Positions 31,472-43,304 of a DNA stretch of 64,000 bases are shown in pieces (the stretch's first letter is position 1; each line of letters opens with the position of its first letter). Location of the stretch: the NCBI GenBank assembly GCA_006384855.1, contig VCJN01002684.1, positions 1-64,000 on the forward strand, written 5' to 3'. Under the pieces are notes generated by a model that was given only the letters and a program-made list of their open reading frames with translations, did no database searches and was not told the origin of the DNA. Origin of the DNA: Tetraselmis striata. Its lineage: Eukaryota; Chlorophyta; Chlorodendrophyceae; Chlorodendrales; Chlorodendraceae. Both the position numbers and the translations under genes were made by a program.

Positions 31472-34419
31472 ATACATGCATCAACATTACAACGGGTTGT
31501 CCACGTACGGGATACGCAATGCGGCGATTCGCACCCCATCACCTGCGCATGGCTCATTGGTTATACCGGGTAGCAGGCTACACTGTGCAGAAGAGGCTGA
31601 GACAGGTATCAAGCGTGAGGGGCGTGGTCCACCAGCAGGCGTGAGCCCGCGTTCTCACTGCCGCTGCCTCCTGTTTCCCGCAGGCTGCGCGTCGTCCCTC
31701 AGGGCGTGGACACGCGCGTCTTTGACCCAGCGCGCCACGCGCCGATGGCTCTGCCGGTGGGGGAGCGCGTCTGGGGGCGCCCCTCGGACGACCGTGGCAG
31801 CGCGTTTGTGTTCCTCTCGGTGCGTGCCGCCTGGACCCCCAGCTCGGGAATGTTCTTGCTCGTGGCGCAGCGGCTCTCTCATGCATTTCCTTCATTTCGT
31901 TTGAGAGCATGAAAGGGAGCTATCATTGCCTCCGCTGACAAAATATATTTTGCCGCCATCTATCTCTAGTTGCATGCTGTAACCCGGCACGCCCTGTCCG
32001 ACTGGCTCCTTCTGTCGTAGGTGTTCAAGTGGGAGGAGCGCAAGGCTTGGAGCGTCTTGTTGCGCGCCTTCCTCGAGGTACACCCCCCTCTTCTCCCTCT
32101 ACCCCCCCCCCCCCCCCCCCCCCCCCCTTTCCCCCCCTCCCTCCCCGCCGCCACCCCCAGGTGGGATTGACCCTTCTCCGTGCCATGTCTCCCACTTTGG
32201 TGGCTGCAGGAGTTTCGCGGCTCAGAGGCGGTCGCGCTGCAGCTGCTCACCAAGCCGTACCACTCCAGCACGGACTTCGCGGGCCAGATGCGCGCCTGGG
32301 CGGCCGAGCAGCCCGGGCTGCCGGTGCGAGACTCCGTCCCCCCGATTGTATGCATCCCCCCGTTTGATGATTTCCCCCTCTCCTCTGGCCTGAGATTGCC
32401 TCAAGGAAGCCCAAGAGGTAAGCACGCGGGGGAGTGGGGAAGGGTTCACTGCTTCTGAGATGGTTCATGCTTTAGGACCCCTGGCACCTAGACGTGTCAA
32501 CACGAGATACCCACAGGCACTGCCTATGAGTTGAACACGTGCCTGGGAAACTGGGTGGTTTCCTGGTGTGGTAGACCACATGGGCTCGCACTGACAAAGT
32601 CCCTCGCGGTTCTTCTCATGTATCCGGGGCTCGTTGAGGGATTGTTTGGGGACTCGATACTGCATACTTGATATGTGCATTGTTTATTGATAGCCTCTGC
32701 ATGACATGGCACCAAACGCGCAATTACGTGCCTGTTAATTGATTGGTAGGTCGTCTATGTTCAACAGCCTGTACTACCCTTTCTAGCTAGGACGTCAGAC
32801 AGCAATTTAACTTTCAAAAGCTCCGAAGCCACATGCATGCCAACCAGATGCTTTATTCTACGGGCACCGACACACCTTTTGCGGGGGAGAGGGGGGGGGA
32901 GGAGGGGGGGGGGGGGGGGGGGGGGGAGATCCGGATCCGAGGGTATTTTCTGTACTACGGGTTCCGACGCACTTATTAAAAAGTGCAAGCCGTATATGAG
33001 AGACTTGGGGGCGTCTAGCGGCAGTTAGTGTATTTGTACTATGCTCGTCGTACATTCACTTGGTTCTAGATAAGGACACGGCTGACGCTTTCTTGTAGCA
33101 TTTGTGGTTCTTGTGTTTTATAGATGCATCAGCACACGCACTCCTGCTACGTGTGCCGACACACTTCGAAGAAAGTAGCAATAAGAAATAGCCCTGACTT
33201 TCGCCACCCAAAACCAAACAAATATATATGATGAACATAATACAAAACGTGTTGCAAGGCACCCCAAAGTTTCTCTTATACGGCTTTCTTGCTTTTAAAA
33301 CGTGTTGCGTCGGCACCCATAGTTCAGGAAGGTGCTCATATCCGGGCGGTGACGTGATTGGCATGGCTATCGCTTCTTTTCAGATTGGAACTCACAAACG
33401 ACTTCCTCCCTTGTCTCTCACATTACCTAACATGTAGGTGATGGAGGACGCGCCGGCGGTGTACGTGGAGACGCGCCACGTGCCACAGCGGGATCTGCCG
33501 GCGCTCTATGCGGGCGCGGACGCCTTCGTGCTGCCGTCGCGCGGGGAGGGCTGGGGGCGCCCCCACATGGAGGCCATGGCGATGGGCTGCCCGGGTGCGG
33601 CCCCGCTGCGCCTCCCTCACCCCGCCTGACGAAACCCCACCATGAGGCTGGACCGCGCTGACGCCTGACGCCTTGCTTGACACGCTATGCTTTCATGTGA
33701 AAGGGTGAGGGGGTGACAAAATCTATTAATGACAATGACAGCATCAGCGATGGCAATGATGTACAGTATATGCTGATATGCACAGTCGCATGTACATGAG
33801 GGGATGAGTTCTTTCTGGTGCCCCCCCCCCCCCCCCCCCCCCATCTGACTACGAGACATGTGCCATCGTCGCACCTTCACATTCCCGCGCAGGGCGCTGT
33901 CACCAGCTTAATGTGCGGCCCGTTGTCTCGTTTCGGTCGTCGTGCGCCTGCGGATATGGCAGGCGCTTCGGCAGATGTATCTCTGGGTTCAGGTTTTCTC
34001 GCCAGGTTCATCAGACTCACCGAGACATCCTCTCTCACATGCATGCTAGAAGTGATCGTCATATGAATGCCAATATTTGCGTGGACGGCTCCCAACTTCA
34101 TCCGTATTTGCGGGTAGTTGTTCTGCACTACTAACGAGTTATGCAATTTCATGCAAGTCGCAATAGAGTACCAATAATATGAAAACCCTACAGTACGGTC
34201 CACTTATATTTGCGCATAGTACCTTTATCATTCACAGCCGTAGTAGAAGCGCCTCATTTAATCGCAGTACAATCTTATCAGCACTTTATCGTCTAGCACA
34301 GATTTTAAATCGAACCTTATTACGGAAATACATTTCTCTTTTGGCCCGCAAATTTTTCATCAGCTGCCTTACCCGTTAATGAGGGAACGAGGCATAGCCG
34401 CCGAGGAAGGAGGGATACA

Positions 34420-34455
<36 letters not shown>

Positions 34456-35167
34456 TTGCCTGTCCCGGTGTACATTGGCATGCCATCACGGGCGTCTCGC
34501 GTATTGTGTGAACACCTATGACGCACAATAGGATAAGGCGGAGGATCGTTTTCAAATACACCGGCGCACGCGACTGCTCACGTCCTTCACTTGTACATCG
34601 CTCCTTTGCATGACGTAGTAATGCATCCGAGTGTGCCAAACGCCTCCCCCATTCATTCTGTCTGCATTGGCGGTTGCCACTCCGACATCCCAGTTTCTGA
34701 TGCCCTGCTGCCCCTCCCTGAATTCGCGCAACAGTTATCGCCACCAATTGGTCGGGCCCCACTGCCTTCCTGTCGGAGCGTGTCGGATATCCGCTGCCGA
34801 TCGAGGGGCTGGTGCCAATCCTCGACGGACCCTTTGCGGGGCATCGATGGGCGGAACCGTCCGTCCCTGCGCTGCGCGCCATCATGCGCCGCCTGTACGA
34901 CGACCCAGCCGAGGCCGCGGCGAAGGGACGGTGCGCGTGCCTGCTCGCATTCTTTGGACGGCAAAGTCGCTCGGCATTGCGAGGCGCGAGTCGAGGCACC
35001 GTTCCATTTTTGAATAACCGAGTCGGCCCAATCCCGCTCGCAGGTTGGCGCGCCAGCACATCGCGGTCAACTTCTCGCTGGATGTCATGCGAGGTGTAGT
35101 GCTGGCAGAGCTACGACGCATTGAAGCCCAGCTGGCCGGTGGCCGCACTGACAAAGAAGAGCTGTAG
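29023..35167 (+). CDS. GT4-family glycosyltransferase, 10 exons
   Basis: Exons: 29023-29293, 29501-29594, 29965-30075, 30616-30720, 31684-31819, 32021-32077, 32210-32323, 33438-33594, 34735-34930, 35044-35167; 1365 nt, 454 residues, all phases consistent and all introns GT-AG. The start [20 protein letters not shown] gives a signal anchor, so a secretory-pathway enzyme is likely. [12 protein letters not shown] is the donor-side Gly-rich loop; VVVCHSEPGAW, then [16 protein letters not shown] and [13 protein letters not shown] are the classical group-1 signatures; [20 protein letters not shown] and [16 protein letters not shown] carry the EX7E nucleotide-sugar motif. A retaining transferase using a nucleotide sugar is expected; acceptor unknown. 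The last exon ends in a coiled [13 protein letters not shown]. Introns are large and full of simple repeats. Confidence 0.92.
30110..30440. repeat. GCATGGCATG-rich intronic repeat
   Basis: In intron 3 of the glycosyltransferase gene, CATGGCATG, GGCATG and CATGTCATG variants recur dozens of times without a fixed period. Confidence 0.7.
30726..30744 (+). repeat. C19 run five bases after a splice donor
   Basis: Intron 4 of the glycosyltransferase gene starts GTGCG (30721) and goes straight into uninterrupted C. Confidence 0.9.
31141..31170. repeat. (TG)n microsatellite in intron 4
   Basis: About fourteen TG units inside intron 4 of the glycosyltransferase gene. Confidence 0.95.
31421..31467. 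repeat. (GA)n microsatellite in intron 4
   Basis: More than twenty GA units after AGGCAGAGAG, in the same intron as the (TG)n tract. Confidence 0.95.
34421..34455. repeat. C35 run, longest homopolymer in the window
   Basis: Thirty-five uninterrupted C in intron 8 of the glycosyltransferase gene. Other intronic C or G runs of this gene are at 30900-30930, 32102-32127, 32905-32926 and 33820-33842. Confidence 0.95.
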
Positions 35168-35352
35168 AGATATGGGTTACCGAGAAAGTAGTTTTGAAAT
35201 TGGCGACGCCGAGAAAATCCACTGCCGCTAGAAAATATATTTGGCCGGAAAAAATATATAACACGCGCAATCGACGACGCCGGAATCGACCTAGTGCTTC
35301 CTGCATTAGCGCCGAGCCGCATATTGACGATGCAAACGTCAATGCAACATCT

Positions 35353-35357
35353 TTACA
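35353..35357 (-). terminator. TGTAA poly(A) signal of the dehydrogenase gene
   Basis: TGTAA on the minus strand, about 76 nt beyond the dehydrogenase stop. TGTAA is the usual green-algal polyadenylation signal. The convergent glycosyltransferase gene stops at 35167, so the two 3' ends share 265 bp. Confidence 0.6.
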
Positions 35358-35432
35358 TGTCGACACTCGCGTGCCCTCGAACATACGCCAGAGCATCGGG
35401 CCGGCCATTGCTATGGGAGCTTGGCAGCGACT

Positions 35433-38400
35433 TCACAGACCAAAGCACACGCTCTTCATCTCCAAAAACTCGTCCAGCCCGTGGATGGATTGCTCGCGCC
35501 CGAGCCCCGACATCTTCCAGCCGCCAAATGGCGCCACCTCCGACGTGATGCCGATCTCATTGATGCCCACCTGCCGAAATAACAACCCCACCGGGTATCA
35601 GCCACTAAAAGCACAAGCCCATAAAAATCACTTTGAAATTGACTCGGCCACGAGTGCTACCCGGTAATAAGCTTTCAAGATTTAGCAGCATATGCGCGCT
35701 ATGATAGTAAACTGACTATAGTTGCCGCGCAGAGCTGTCGTGTATGATAAGTATAAATACAGCATCTGGATGTTCTCGCATAGTTGCCATTTAATATTAA
35801 GCAGAGCTTCGCTGCTTTTTGACGACCGTCGGCAACGGTTGTCATTTTTTGGCGTATTGGCGACTAAGGCGAGAAATCCCGACTGCCGGTGATGTGTGTA
35901 AAGATAAAAGTGGGCAGGATTTCAGAACAGACACCTCAAAACCGACATTTCTCTTCGGGCTTGGAGTCGTATGGAAGTCCAGCCAGTCGCCAGAAACGAT
36001 TCGCTGCGTAAAAACCACAGTTTTTTACTGCACTAACCGATTATTCGCAGATATTATTACCACCGCCCCCGTAGCAATGGAAGTCGGCGGCGACACGACG
36101 AGTAGAACGAACGCCGCTTGCGGATATCAGAGGCTCACCAAGCCGTATTCCAGCGCCTCCGCCACTCGCCAGCTGCGCCCCACGTCGCGCGTGTAGGCGT
36201 AGGCAGCGAGCCCGTACTCGGTGTCGTTGGCCATCGCCACCGCGTCCGCCTCCTCAGCAAAGCGGAACAGCGGCGCCACCGGCCCGAACGTCTCCTCGCG
36301 GTAGCACCGCATCTCGGGCGTCGCGTCCCGCAGCACGGTAGGCTGGAAAAAGTTGCCCCCGCTGCAGTCCTCGTCGCTCAGCTCCGCAGGCGCGCCGCCA
36401 ACCAGCGCCGTCGCGCCCCGGGCCAGCGCGTCTTCCACGTGCTCTCGGACCTGCCGAAATGACATTATGCATTTATATCCATTGGCAATAATAAAAGTAC
36501 AGTTTTCGGACGGTATGCAACAAATTGACACCCTTTCTTAAACGCCTCGGCGAATGGTCACCAGTTGAGAGCTTACACGAGCATGTTTATATAGCACCGT
36601 AGTAAGGTCTAGTGTGTCTTGACAAGGGTGTCTTGATAATAACGTTGCCTTCGATCCATCGCTGCCATCCACAATAAAGCCGAAACGACGTCGGATGCGG
36701 ACCAGTGCACTTCGACAAGGGTGGTGGTGAGACAGCGACTGTTGGGCCGCTGAGCTGACATATCTGACGTTTTCTTTGAGGTCGTGATTAAAAAAACACC
36801 AAGGAGAGGCCGAGCGTCGATCAAGCAACGGCACGGCCGCACCTTGTCCCGCGCGGCTGGCGTGATGAGCGGCCCGCACGTGACGCCCGGCGCCGTGCCC
36901 TGGCCCAGCTGCAGCGCCGCCACCTTGGAAGCCAGCAGCTGCGCAAACTCGTCGTAAACGCCGTCCTGCGGCGCCATGGTTTATTCAGTTGGTAACCGCG
37001 TCGGACTATAGGTCCAATACCGCTCGACGCCATAGTTCGTTCATTCAGCGGATACAAGCCATGTAATTGCAAATTGAAGTACTCTGCTCAGTCGCCCGGT
37101 TGAGCAGATGCCGAAACCCAAATAAACGAGGGCCGCGCACCTGCACGAGCACGCGGTTCGCGCAGATGCAGGTCTGCCCGGCGTTGCGGAAGGCGCTGCC
37201 CAGCGCTGCGGTGGCCGCCTTGTCCAGGTCCGCGTCGTCAAAGACGATGAACGGCGCGTTGCCGCCCAGCTCCAGCGACACCTGTCGCATCGGCGCATCC
37301 AGCGCGCCGTTCGTCTTCAGTCCGCACACGCACGCCAGCGCGTCTCGACCTTAGGATTTCTAGATGTATCGCACGTGTAATATAATAGCGACCCGCGATT
37401 ACCCCCCCCCCCCCCCCCCCCCCCCCAACACCAGCTACACAAAGGCCAAAGCTCGGCCCACACGGCAGTCGCAGGTTCCCGGGCTGTTGCCGCCGTGCGC
37501 GCATCACCTTTTTCACAGTGTTGGCGGCACCCGCCATCAGCATCTTGCCCACCGCGGTAGAGCCCGTGAAGCCGATCTTCCGCACCGTCTCGGACGCCAG
37601 CATCGTCTCCCCTGCGCAGGAACGGTGCACACGCGGCGAGCGGCGCCGGAATTGGTAGCTCAGGCCCGACGACAGGCAGCACGAAGGGATTACTTCGCAC
37701 GCCAGAGTCGCCGACAGGGACATACGACGATACGGCCAAGTCGCCGAGTCGAGGCGAGCGCCATGAAGCCGTAAAAGCATCTCCGGCGTGGAACTTAGTT
37801 GAGTATGCCGGTGACTGCTCAGTAAGGCGATAAGGCGATAAAACAGGATAGTCCTTCATCAACTTCTTAATCTCTTGAAACCCTGTCAAGTGTCTGCATA
37901 AGTCGACAGGTATTGTTGTCTTTCACGATTAACGATATCTTACATGTGCATGCATAAGATAATTGTGCATGACTGCACAGAACCAGCGGCACAGAACCAG
38001 CGGCGGCAGGACCGGGGGGGGGGGGGGGGGGGGCAGTCAGTCTTCTCAGATAAAACAGGCCGCTCACCGATGGCTTTGGCGTCGCCCATCACAACATTGA
38101 ATACGCCATGCGGCAGCCCGGCACGGTCTGCCACCTCCGCCATCGCGAGCGCCGTCAGAGGGGTCAGCTCCGCCGGCTTGAGCACCACCTGCGCCGCACA
38201 TGCCCTCCTCTTAGCGGCGGCCTGGCGCCTTCACACCCATCCATTCTCGGTGTGGAATGGTGAATGGGCATTGAGAGTAGTAGGAGATATAACTGTATAG
38301 GCAAGCCGAGACTATGGACAAAGCTTGCGCTACCAAATATTGAAGTATGTCCTAAAATAATACCAATAATACTTGCAGTCAATAAAGTAAATGGGAGTGC

Positions 38401-40546
38401 TAGGACGGACACAAATCAGCGTAGAATTGCCGGCAACAATTTTAATGTTTTGCGCCATTGAATCAGGATTGATTCGGAGATTCCATGCAAAGTTTGTGAT
38501 TTTATTCCAATAGATTTCCAGACGAATAAGGCATTTCTCAGTTCTCTTTCTACCCGGCCGGGGGGGGGGGGGGGGGGGGGGGGTCAAGAACCGGAACACA
38601 TAGCGGACCGAAAGCACAATAATGCCATAGGAATTATATAGGGCGTTTATCATTATATAGATTATTGATTGATACTGATGCGGCTTTTCCGGTGTTGTCA
38701 ATGCTTCAGTGCCCAACTATTGACAGCCAACGAGGGACACTGGGTGGAGGAGGTCCATCTGTCCCCCCAATTGACCCGAGCCGAGTACGCACCGTGCAGC
38801 CGGCCGCGAGAGCGGGGGCGACTTTGCGCGTAATCATGGACATCGGGAAGTTCCACGGCGTGATGGCGGCCACCACGCCCACCGGCTGCCGCATCGTCAC
38901 AAAGCGCTTCTGGTCCGCCACCTGCGCCAGCAGGGGGGGGCGGCGGTGCGTTTGGTGGGCCGTGGCTGGCGGAGCATGCGAGGCGGGAAGGGCGCTGGCG
39001 ACTGGGAGATGCTCTGCTCATGTGTCCACCTGGTCTCATATGATGCAGTTTAGTACAATGTCCTTGACAAATCGGAGAATAATAATAATAATCATCATCT
39101 TATGAGAAGAAACGCAATATATATGTTACAGAATAACAATGATGAGGAGGAGGAGGAGGAGGAGGAGTGTGACAAAATAAAGAGTAGCCACTTTGGAGGT
39201 AAATTGGGGTGCGGGGAAGGTGCACGGAGGGCATCATTTAACGTTGGAGGCGGGGTATCATGTAGTGTAATAGGGGAAAAACTTGGGCAGCATTTAACGT
39301 TGGAGGCGGGGTATCATGTCGTGAAACAGGGGAAAAAATGTTGGGCAGCGAGGGCAGAGTGCACTCATGTTACCATGTGGACAACATTGGTGGTTGCGTG
39401 TGCGGCATTGAGAGACGCATGCAGAGGAAATGGAGAGACAATTGTAGGCACACTTACCCGCGGGAGCAGCTCCCCATGTATGCGCGCCGCCTCCTCCGCA
39501 AACCAGTGCACAGACGCCACCCTGTGGAGCGGGCCAGCATTTGACGAGGGGGTCGCCGGTCATGCCGACACATCGCAGACGGTTACACAGCCTAGATCAG
39601 CGGCCTCTCAGACAGACTGGCACCCATCTGCCGGCGCACCCCAGACTATACTCGGCGCGTGACTCTGCCAGCGGCTTCCCGGACTCCGCGGTCATGATGC
39701 GCGCGATGTCGTCCTGCGTTGCTGTCAGGCCCTCCGCCCACCTGGACAAATGCAGTAGCAGACGTGGGGCAAGTGAGTTTGTGCTGCAGAGAGGTAGCGG
39801 TGGCCCTCCATACCTCCGTGACGCTATCCAGTCAGAAGCCCCAATTGTACTCAATAGCATCCCCCCCCCCCCCCCCCCAAAATCAGGTTGTGCTGACGCT
39901 CATGCGATGATAGATGTGAAGGTCCTGCTACTCGCAAGCTCGCCGCGCAATCCCGGAGCCTGCAGCGCACCGCGTGAGGTAGGCGCCCCGCTCCCTGCCC
40001 GTCAGCGCCGCCCAGCTCGCACGCGCTGCTTCCGCCGCCTGGATGGCCGCCTCTGCCTCCTTCCCCCCGCCGCTAACGACAGAGGCGACCTCCCTGCCAG
40101 TGGCAGGGTCCGTCACCTGCCGCAAACCACAACCCTCGCAGCCTCAGCACTTGCCACCGTCAACCCCGTGGATATACATGACCTTTCTGAAACGGCTATA
40201 GGGACGTTTCAGACGTACAAGGTCTTAAGGGGTATGCCATCACCCGTGCCACGCCCCTCCCATCGCAAGAATCGTTACTCACCGGCAGACAGGCGGCGCC
40301 GCGTTGCCACTCCCCGTTGATGAAAAGCTCCCGGCGAAGCAGGCCCTGGTCCGATAGCGCACTGGCGAGCTCTGAACCCCCCGCCGCCGCCGCTACCGTC
40401 GAGGCAACCGGCCGCCTGCAGTCGAAGGCGGTGCCGTCGCGGCGGTGGCCGCCGAGGAGGCCAAGTCGACCACCACCGCGGCCGACTGCGGCCGCTCGGC
40501 GGGACAGTGCCGCCGCGCGCGAGGAGCCCAGCAAGAGCATCGGCAT
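35433..40546 (-). CDS. Succinate-semialdehyde dehydrogenase (ALDH5), 11 exons
   Basis: Exons (minus): 40546-40283, 40116-39971, 39741-39640, 39521-39458, 38921-38793, 38188-38068, 37611-37508, 37281-37141, 36965-36843, 36450-36139, 35570-35433; 1644 nt, 547 residues, phases all close. It oxidises succinate semialdehyde to succinate with NAD(P), the last GABA-shunt step. Motifs: TPWNFP (about 213), VLKPAE with cofactor Lys239, FTGSTAVGK, general base Glu314 in LELGG, catalytic Cys348 in [19 protein letters not shown] and the C-terminal [16 protein letters not shown] keeps the second Cys that forms the redox-switch disulfide in human ALDH5A1. The Arg/Ala-rich first 60 residues resemble a mitochondrial (or plastid) presequence. 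The start is the first of two ATGs (MPML) after a TC-rich leader; the frame is open farther upstream. The gene converges on the glycosyltransferase and diverges from PsbP. Confidence 0.94.
39142..39164. repeat. (GGA)n microsatellite in a dehydrogenase intron
   Basis: About seven GGA units in the large intron between exons 4 and 5. The same intron holds a 27-bp near-duplicate at 39238-39320 (CATTTAACGTTGGAGGCGGG present twice). Confidence 0.85.
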
Positions 40547-41178
40547 CGTGGAGATGGAACCCAAGTGGTCGTAGGTTGAGGGAGGATCAATCGCAGTGTG
40601 GAGGCCTGCCGCGTGAGGGTGTGCTGCGCTGTGATGGTGGCGAATATTTCCAAACCAGCGCATCCGTCGGCCCGATGGTGCCGAGGCAGTGGGTGGCGGA
40701 TGGTTTCGGAGACGACGAGTTGCGTCTCTTTATTCGGCGGGGTCAGCGAACACACAAATAGGCATTTAGCACACAGCACCGCCAGCTCGGACCAGCGTAT
40801 ATTCTCGCACATTGCCACGGCATCATAATTTGCCAGATCGGACGGAAGCATGTCAGCAACAGCAAAACGACCCCGCAATACACGGCGAAATTACGCCCTC
40901 ACCCGCGCCTGAGAGGAGCGTGCCCCGGTTTCTCTGCTTGGCAGGCCGCCACGCAGCCAGCACGGTGCGCAGGCCGGCTGAGTAGGCTCCCCGAGGGCAT
41001 CGACAAACGAAAGCGGACAACAGCCGAGGCTTTATTTCGTCAGCAGAGCTCGCTCCGGATCTCCCGCATCACCCACAGAACCACAAAGCCAGCTGTAGGA
41101 AACGCCGCATCGATATTTCTTGCGGGCACAGCGTTGACGACCAGCCCCGCTCTGACCCTCCGCCAGTCCCTACGCACG
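40547..41178. promoter_or_regulatory. Divergent spacer, presumed bidirectional promoter
   Basis: The 632 bp between the dehydrogenase start (minus) and the PsbP start (plus) must hold both promoters. No canonical TATA box is evident on either strand. No other gene is supported here. The promoter call is from gene arrangement only. Confidence 0.45.
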
Positions 41179-43120
41179 ATGCAGTCGCTCCAGGCTTCGT
41201 CGCGGTGCTTCGCCGACCAGGCGGGCAGGGCAGCCCCCAGCCGGCGGCCCTCTCAGCCGCCCGCCGCCCGCCGCCTCGCCGTCGTCGCCGACGCCGCCAC
41301 AGGTGACGAGCGGCCCTCAATCCCATCCCAGCGCCCCCGCTACTACCCCCCTCCGCTCTGATGCCCCTCCCCTCCGCTGGCCGTGCGTCGTGTCCATCCC
41401 AGGGACGACGACGCGACTCGAACCACCCGAAAGCCCCCCCCCCCCCCCCCCCCCTGGCCTGCCACACCTCTTGGAAAGAGTATGACTGATACATAATATG
41501 AAAGGTCGATTCGCTCCGCATTGAGAGGACAAGCACAGTGGTATCACAACCACTGGCATTAAAAGGCGCGCTCTGGAGCGGTGAGGGCGTGTCGGTGAGG
41601 GATGTTGGGGAAGTGGGGGACACGCTATCCAGGGCGAATGTTTCTGCACACGGGGGAGACAGCGTCAGATGTGCTGAATGGGGTAAGGGGGGCTGGCTAT
41701 CGATGCGCCCCCCCGCGACACTCCTTCCCACAGCCTCTGCCTTCACCATTGTGACACGCCATCCCGACAACGCGATTTCAATAAGCACCCGCCATTCGCG
41801 GCACGCTGCCTCACTCTCGTAGCCCCCGTCCCCTCTACACTCCCCCAGGTTCAAAAGTGGAGGGCGCCGCGCCCTCACTGCCCCGCCGCGCCGCGCTGGC
41901 CGCCGCCCTGGTCGCGCTTCCCGCGCTAAGCGGCGCCCCGCAGCCGGCGCGCGCCGTGATGGGCATGACCGCGGGGCGCGTGCCGGGGCTGACCCCCGTG
42001 CCTGGGCGCGAGGGCTACCAGCAGTACCTGCGCCCGGAGGGCAAGTCCGGCGGTCATGGCATCGGCTGGAGCGAGATCCCGCAGTACCGGTTCACGGTGC
42101 CGGAGGGGTGGGAGGAGAAGGCCGTGTCCATCGCCGACCTCGGCGGCACTGGTGGACCCCCCCCCCCCCCCCCCTTCTCCTCCTCCCTCCCTCCCCCCTT
42201 GGTCCTTCCTCCTCACCAGCCGTCAATGCAGTACCTCAATGGTACCAATCAACCAGAGGGCCTGATCGCTCACCATGCCCCCCGAACTATGCGCAGAGAT
42301 CGACATCCGCTTCTCCAATGACACCCAGGGCGAGCTGGCCGTGGTGGTGGCGCCGGTGCTGCGCTTCATGGACGTGGGCTTCAACGCGCAGGTTCCCTAC
42401 CCCCCTCTGGCAATCCTCCCAAAACAGTGTGTCCACTGCGCCGTCTGCATGGGCTACTTTCTGCACGAATGCGGTGACAATGCGCTACACTACCCCCATC
42501 CTCCCCCCACACCATCCCCCTTCCTGCCCTCAGCCCAACGCCCTCCTGTACCTCACCTGCTGACACATGCGTACACTGCCAAGGCGTCCTGCAGATCCTT
42601 AGTTTATTCTCAAATGAGTATATCCATCCCGCTCTGCTCGCTATATTTTTTCCAGCACAATACTACCACACACATTAATATTAACGTTCCATGTGGCTCA
42701 ATGTGTGCCTAGATTAAATGTGAAATATATATGTGTATACTGTATTTCCCCTGCCGATCCCTTCCCTAAGGACCTCGCTACCCCCCCCCCCCCCCATCCC
42801 CCCCTTTTTGGCAGGTTTCCATGGAGGACATTGGCAGCCCGGACGTCATCATCGCGGGCTTCGCGCCCGAGCTCTGGGGGCAGCCGCTGGACGAGGGGGA
42901 CGTGCTGGACACGCAGGTGGTGGAGCGCGACGGGCTGACGTACTACCGCTGGGAGGTGAAGCCCGTGCGCAAGGCGCAGCGGCTGTTTGTGACGGCGACG
43001 GCGACGCGGAACCGGCTGTTCATCATGCTGGTGGGGGCCAACCCACGGCAGTGGCGGAAGTCCGCCGGCGAGCTCGCTGGCATCGTGGACTCGTTCGCGG
43101 TGCCGCCCGGCACGGCCTAG
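41179..43120 (+). CDS. PsbP-domain thylakoid-lumen protein, 4 exons
   Basis: Exons 41179-41302, 41849-42151, 42297-42391, 42815-43120; 828 nt, 275 residues. The start MQSLQASSRCFADQ is followed by an Arg/Ser/Ala-rich plastid transit region to about residue 45, then a Tat-type thylakoid signal with the twin Arg pair (R54-R55), a hydrophobic stretch and an ARA cleavage site near residue 77. The mature part has the PsbP fold: GYQQYLRPEGKSGGHGIGWS, QYRFTVPEGWEEKAVSIADL, IDIRFSNDTQ, VSMEDIGSPDVIIAGFAPEL, DGLTYYRWEV, HLFVT-like QRLFVTATATRNRLFIMLVG and a C-terminal SFAVP. PsbP proteins act on the lumenal side of photosystem II, stabilising the Mn cluster; PsbP-domain (PPD) relatives assist assembly. 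Divergence suggests a PPD paralogue rather than canonical PsbP, not certain. Confidence 0.92.
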
Positions 43121-43299
43121 ACCTCCCCCCCCCTCCTTCCCCCCTCCCTCCCTCCGCCCCACGCGCCCGGCCCGCAGTCAGGACCGGGACCGCTTAGCTC
43201 GGGGCGGCGCAGCGGTGTGACGCCCACCTTCGCCGCCGGGGTGGTGCCCTTTCCCGCATCATCATCCCGGCCGCCCGATAGCCCGCCTCCCCTAACACA

Positions 43300-43304
43300 T
43301 GTAA
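43300..43304 (+). terminator. TGTAA poly(A) signal of the PsbP-domain gene
   Basis: TGTAA lies 180 nt downstream of the stop, after a C/T-rich stretch, and is the first plus-strand TGTAA after the stop. Confidence 0.65.
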
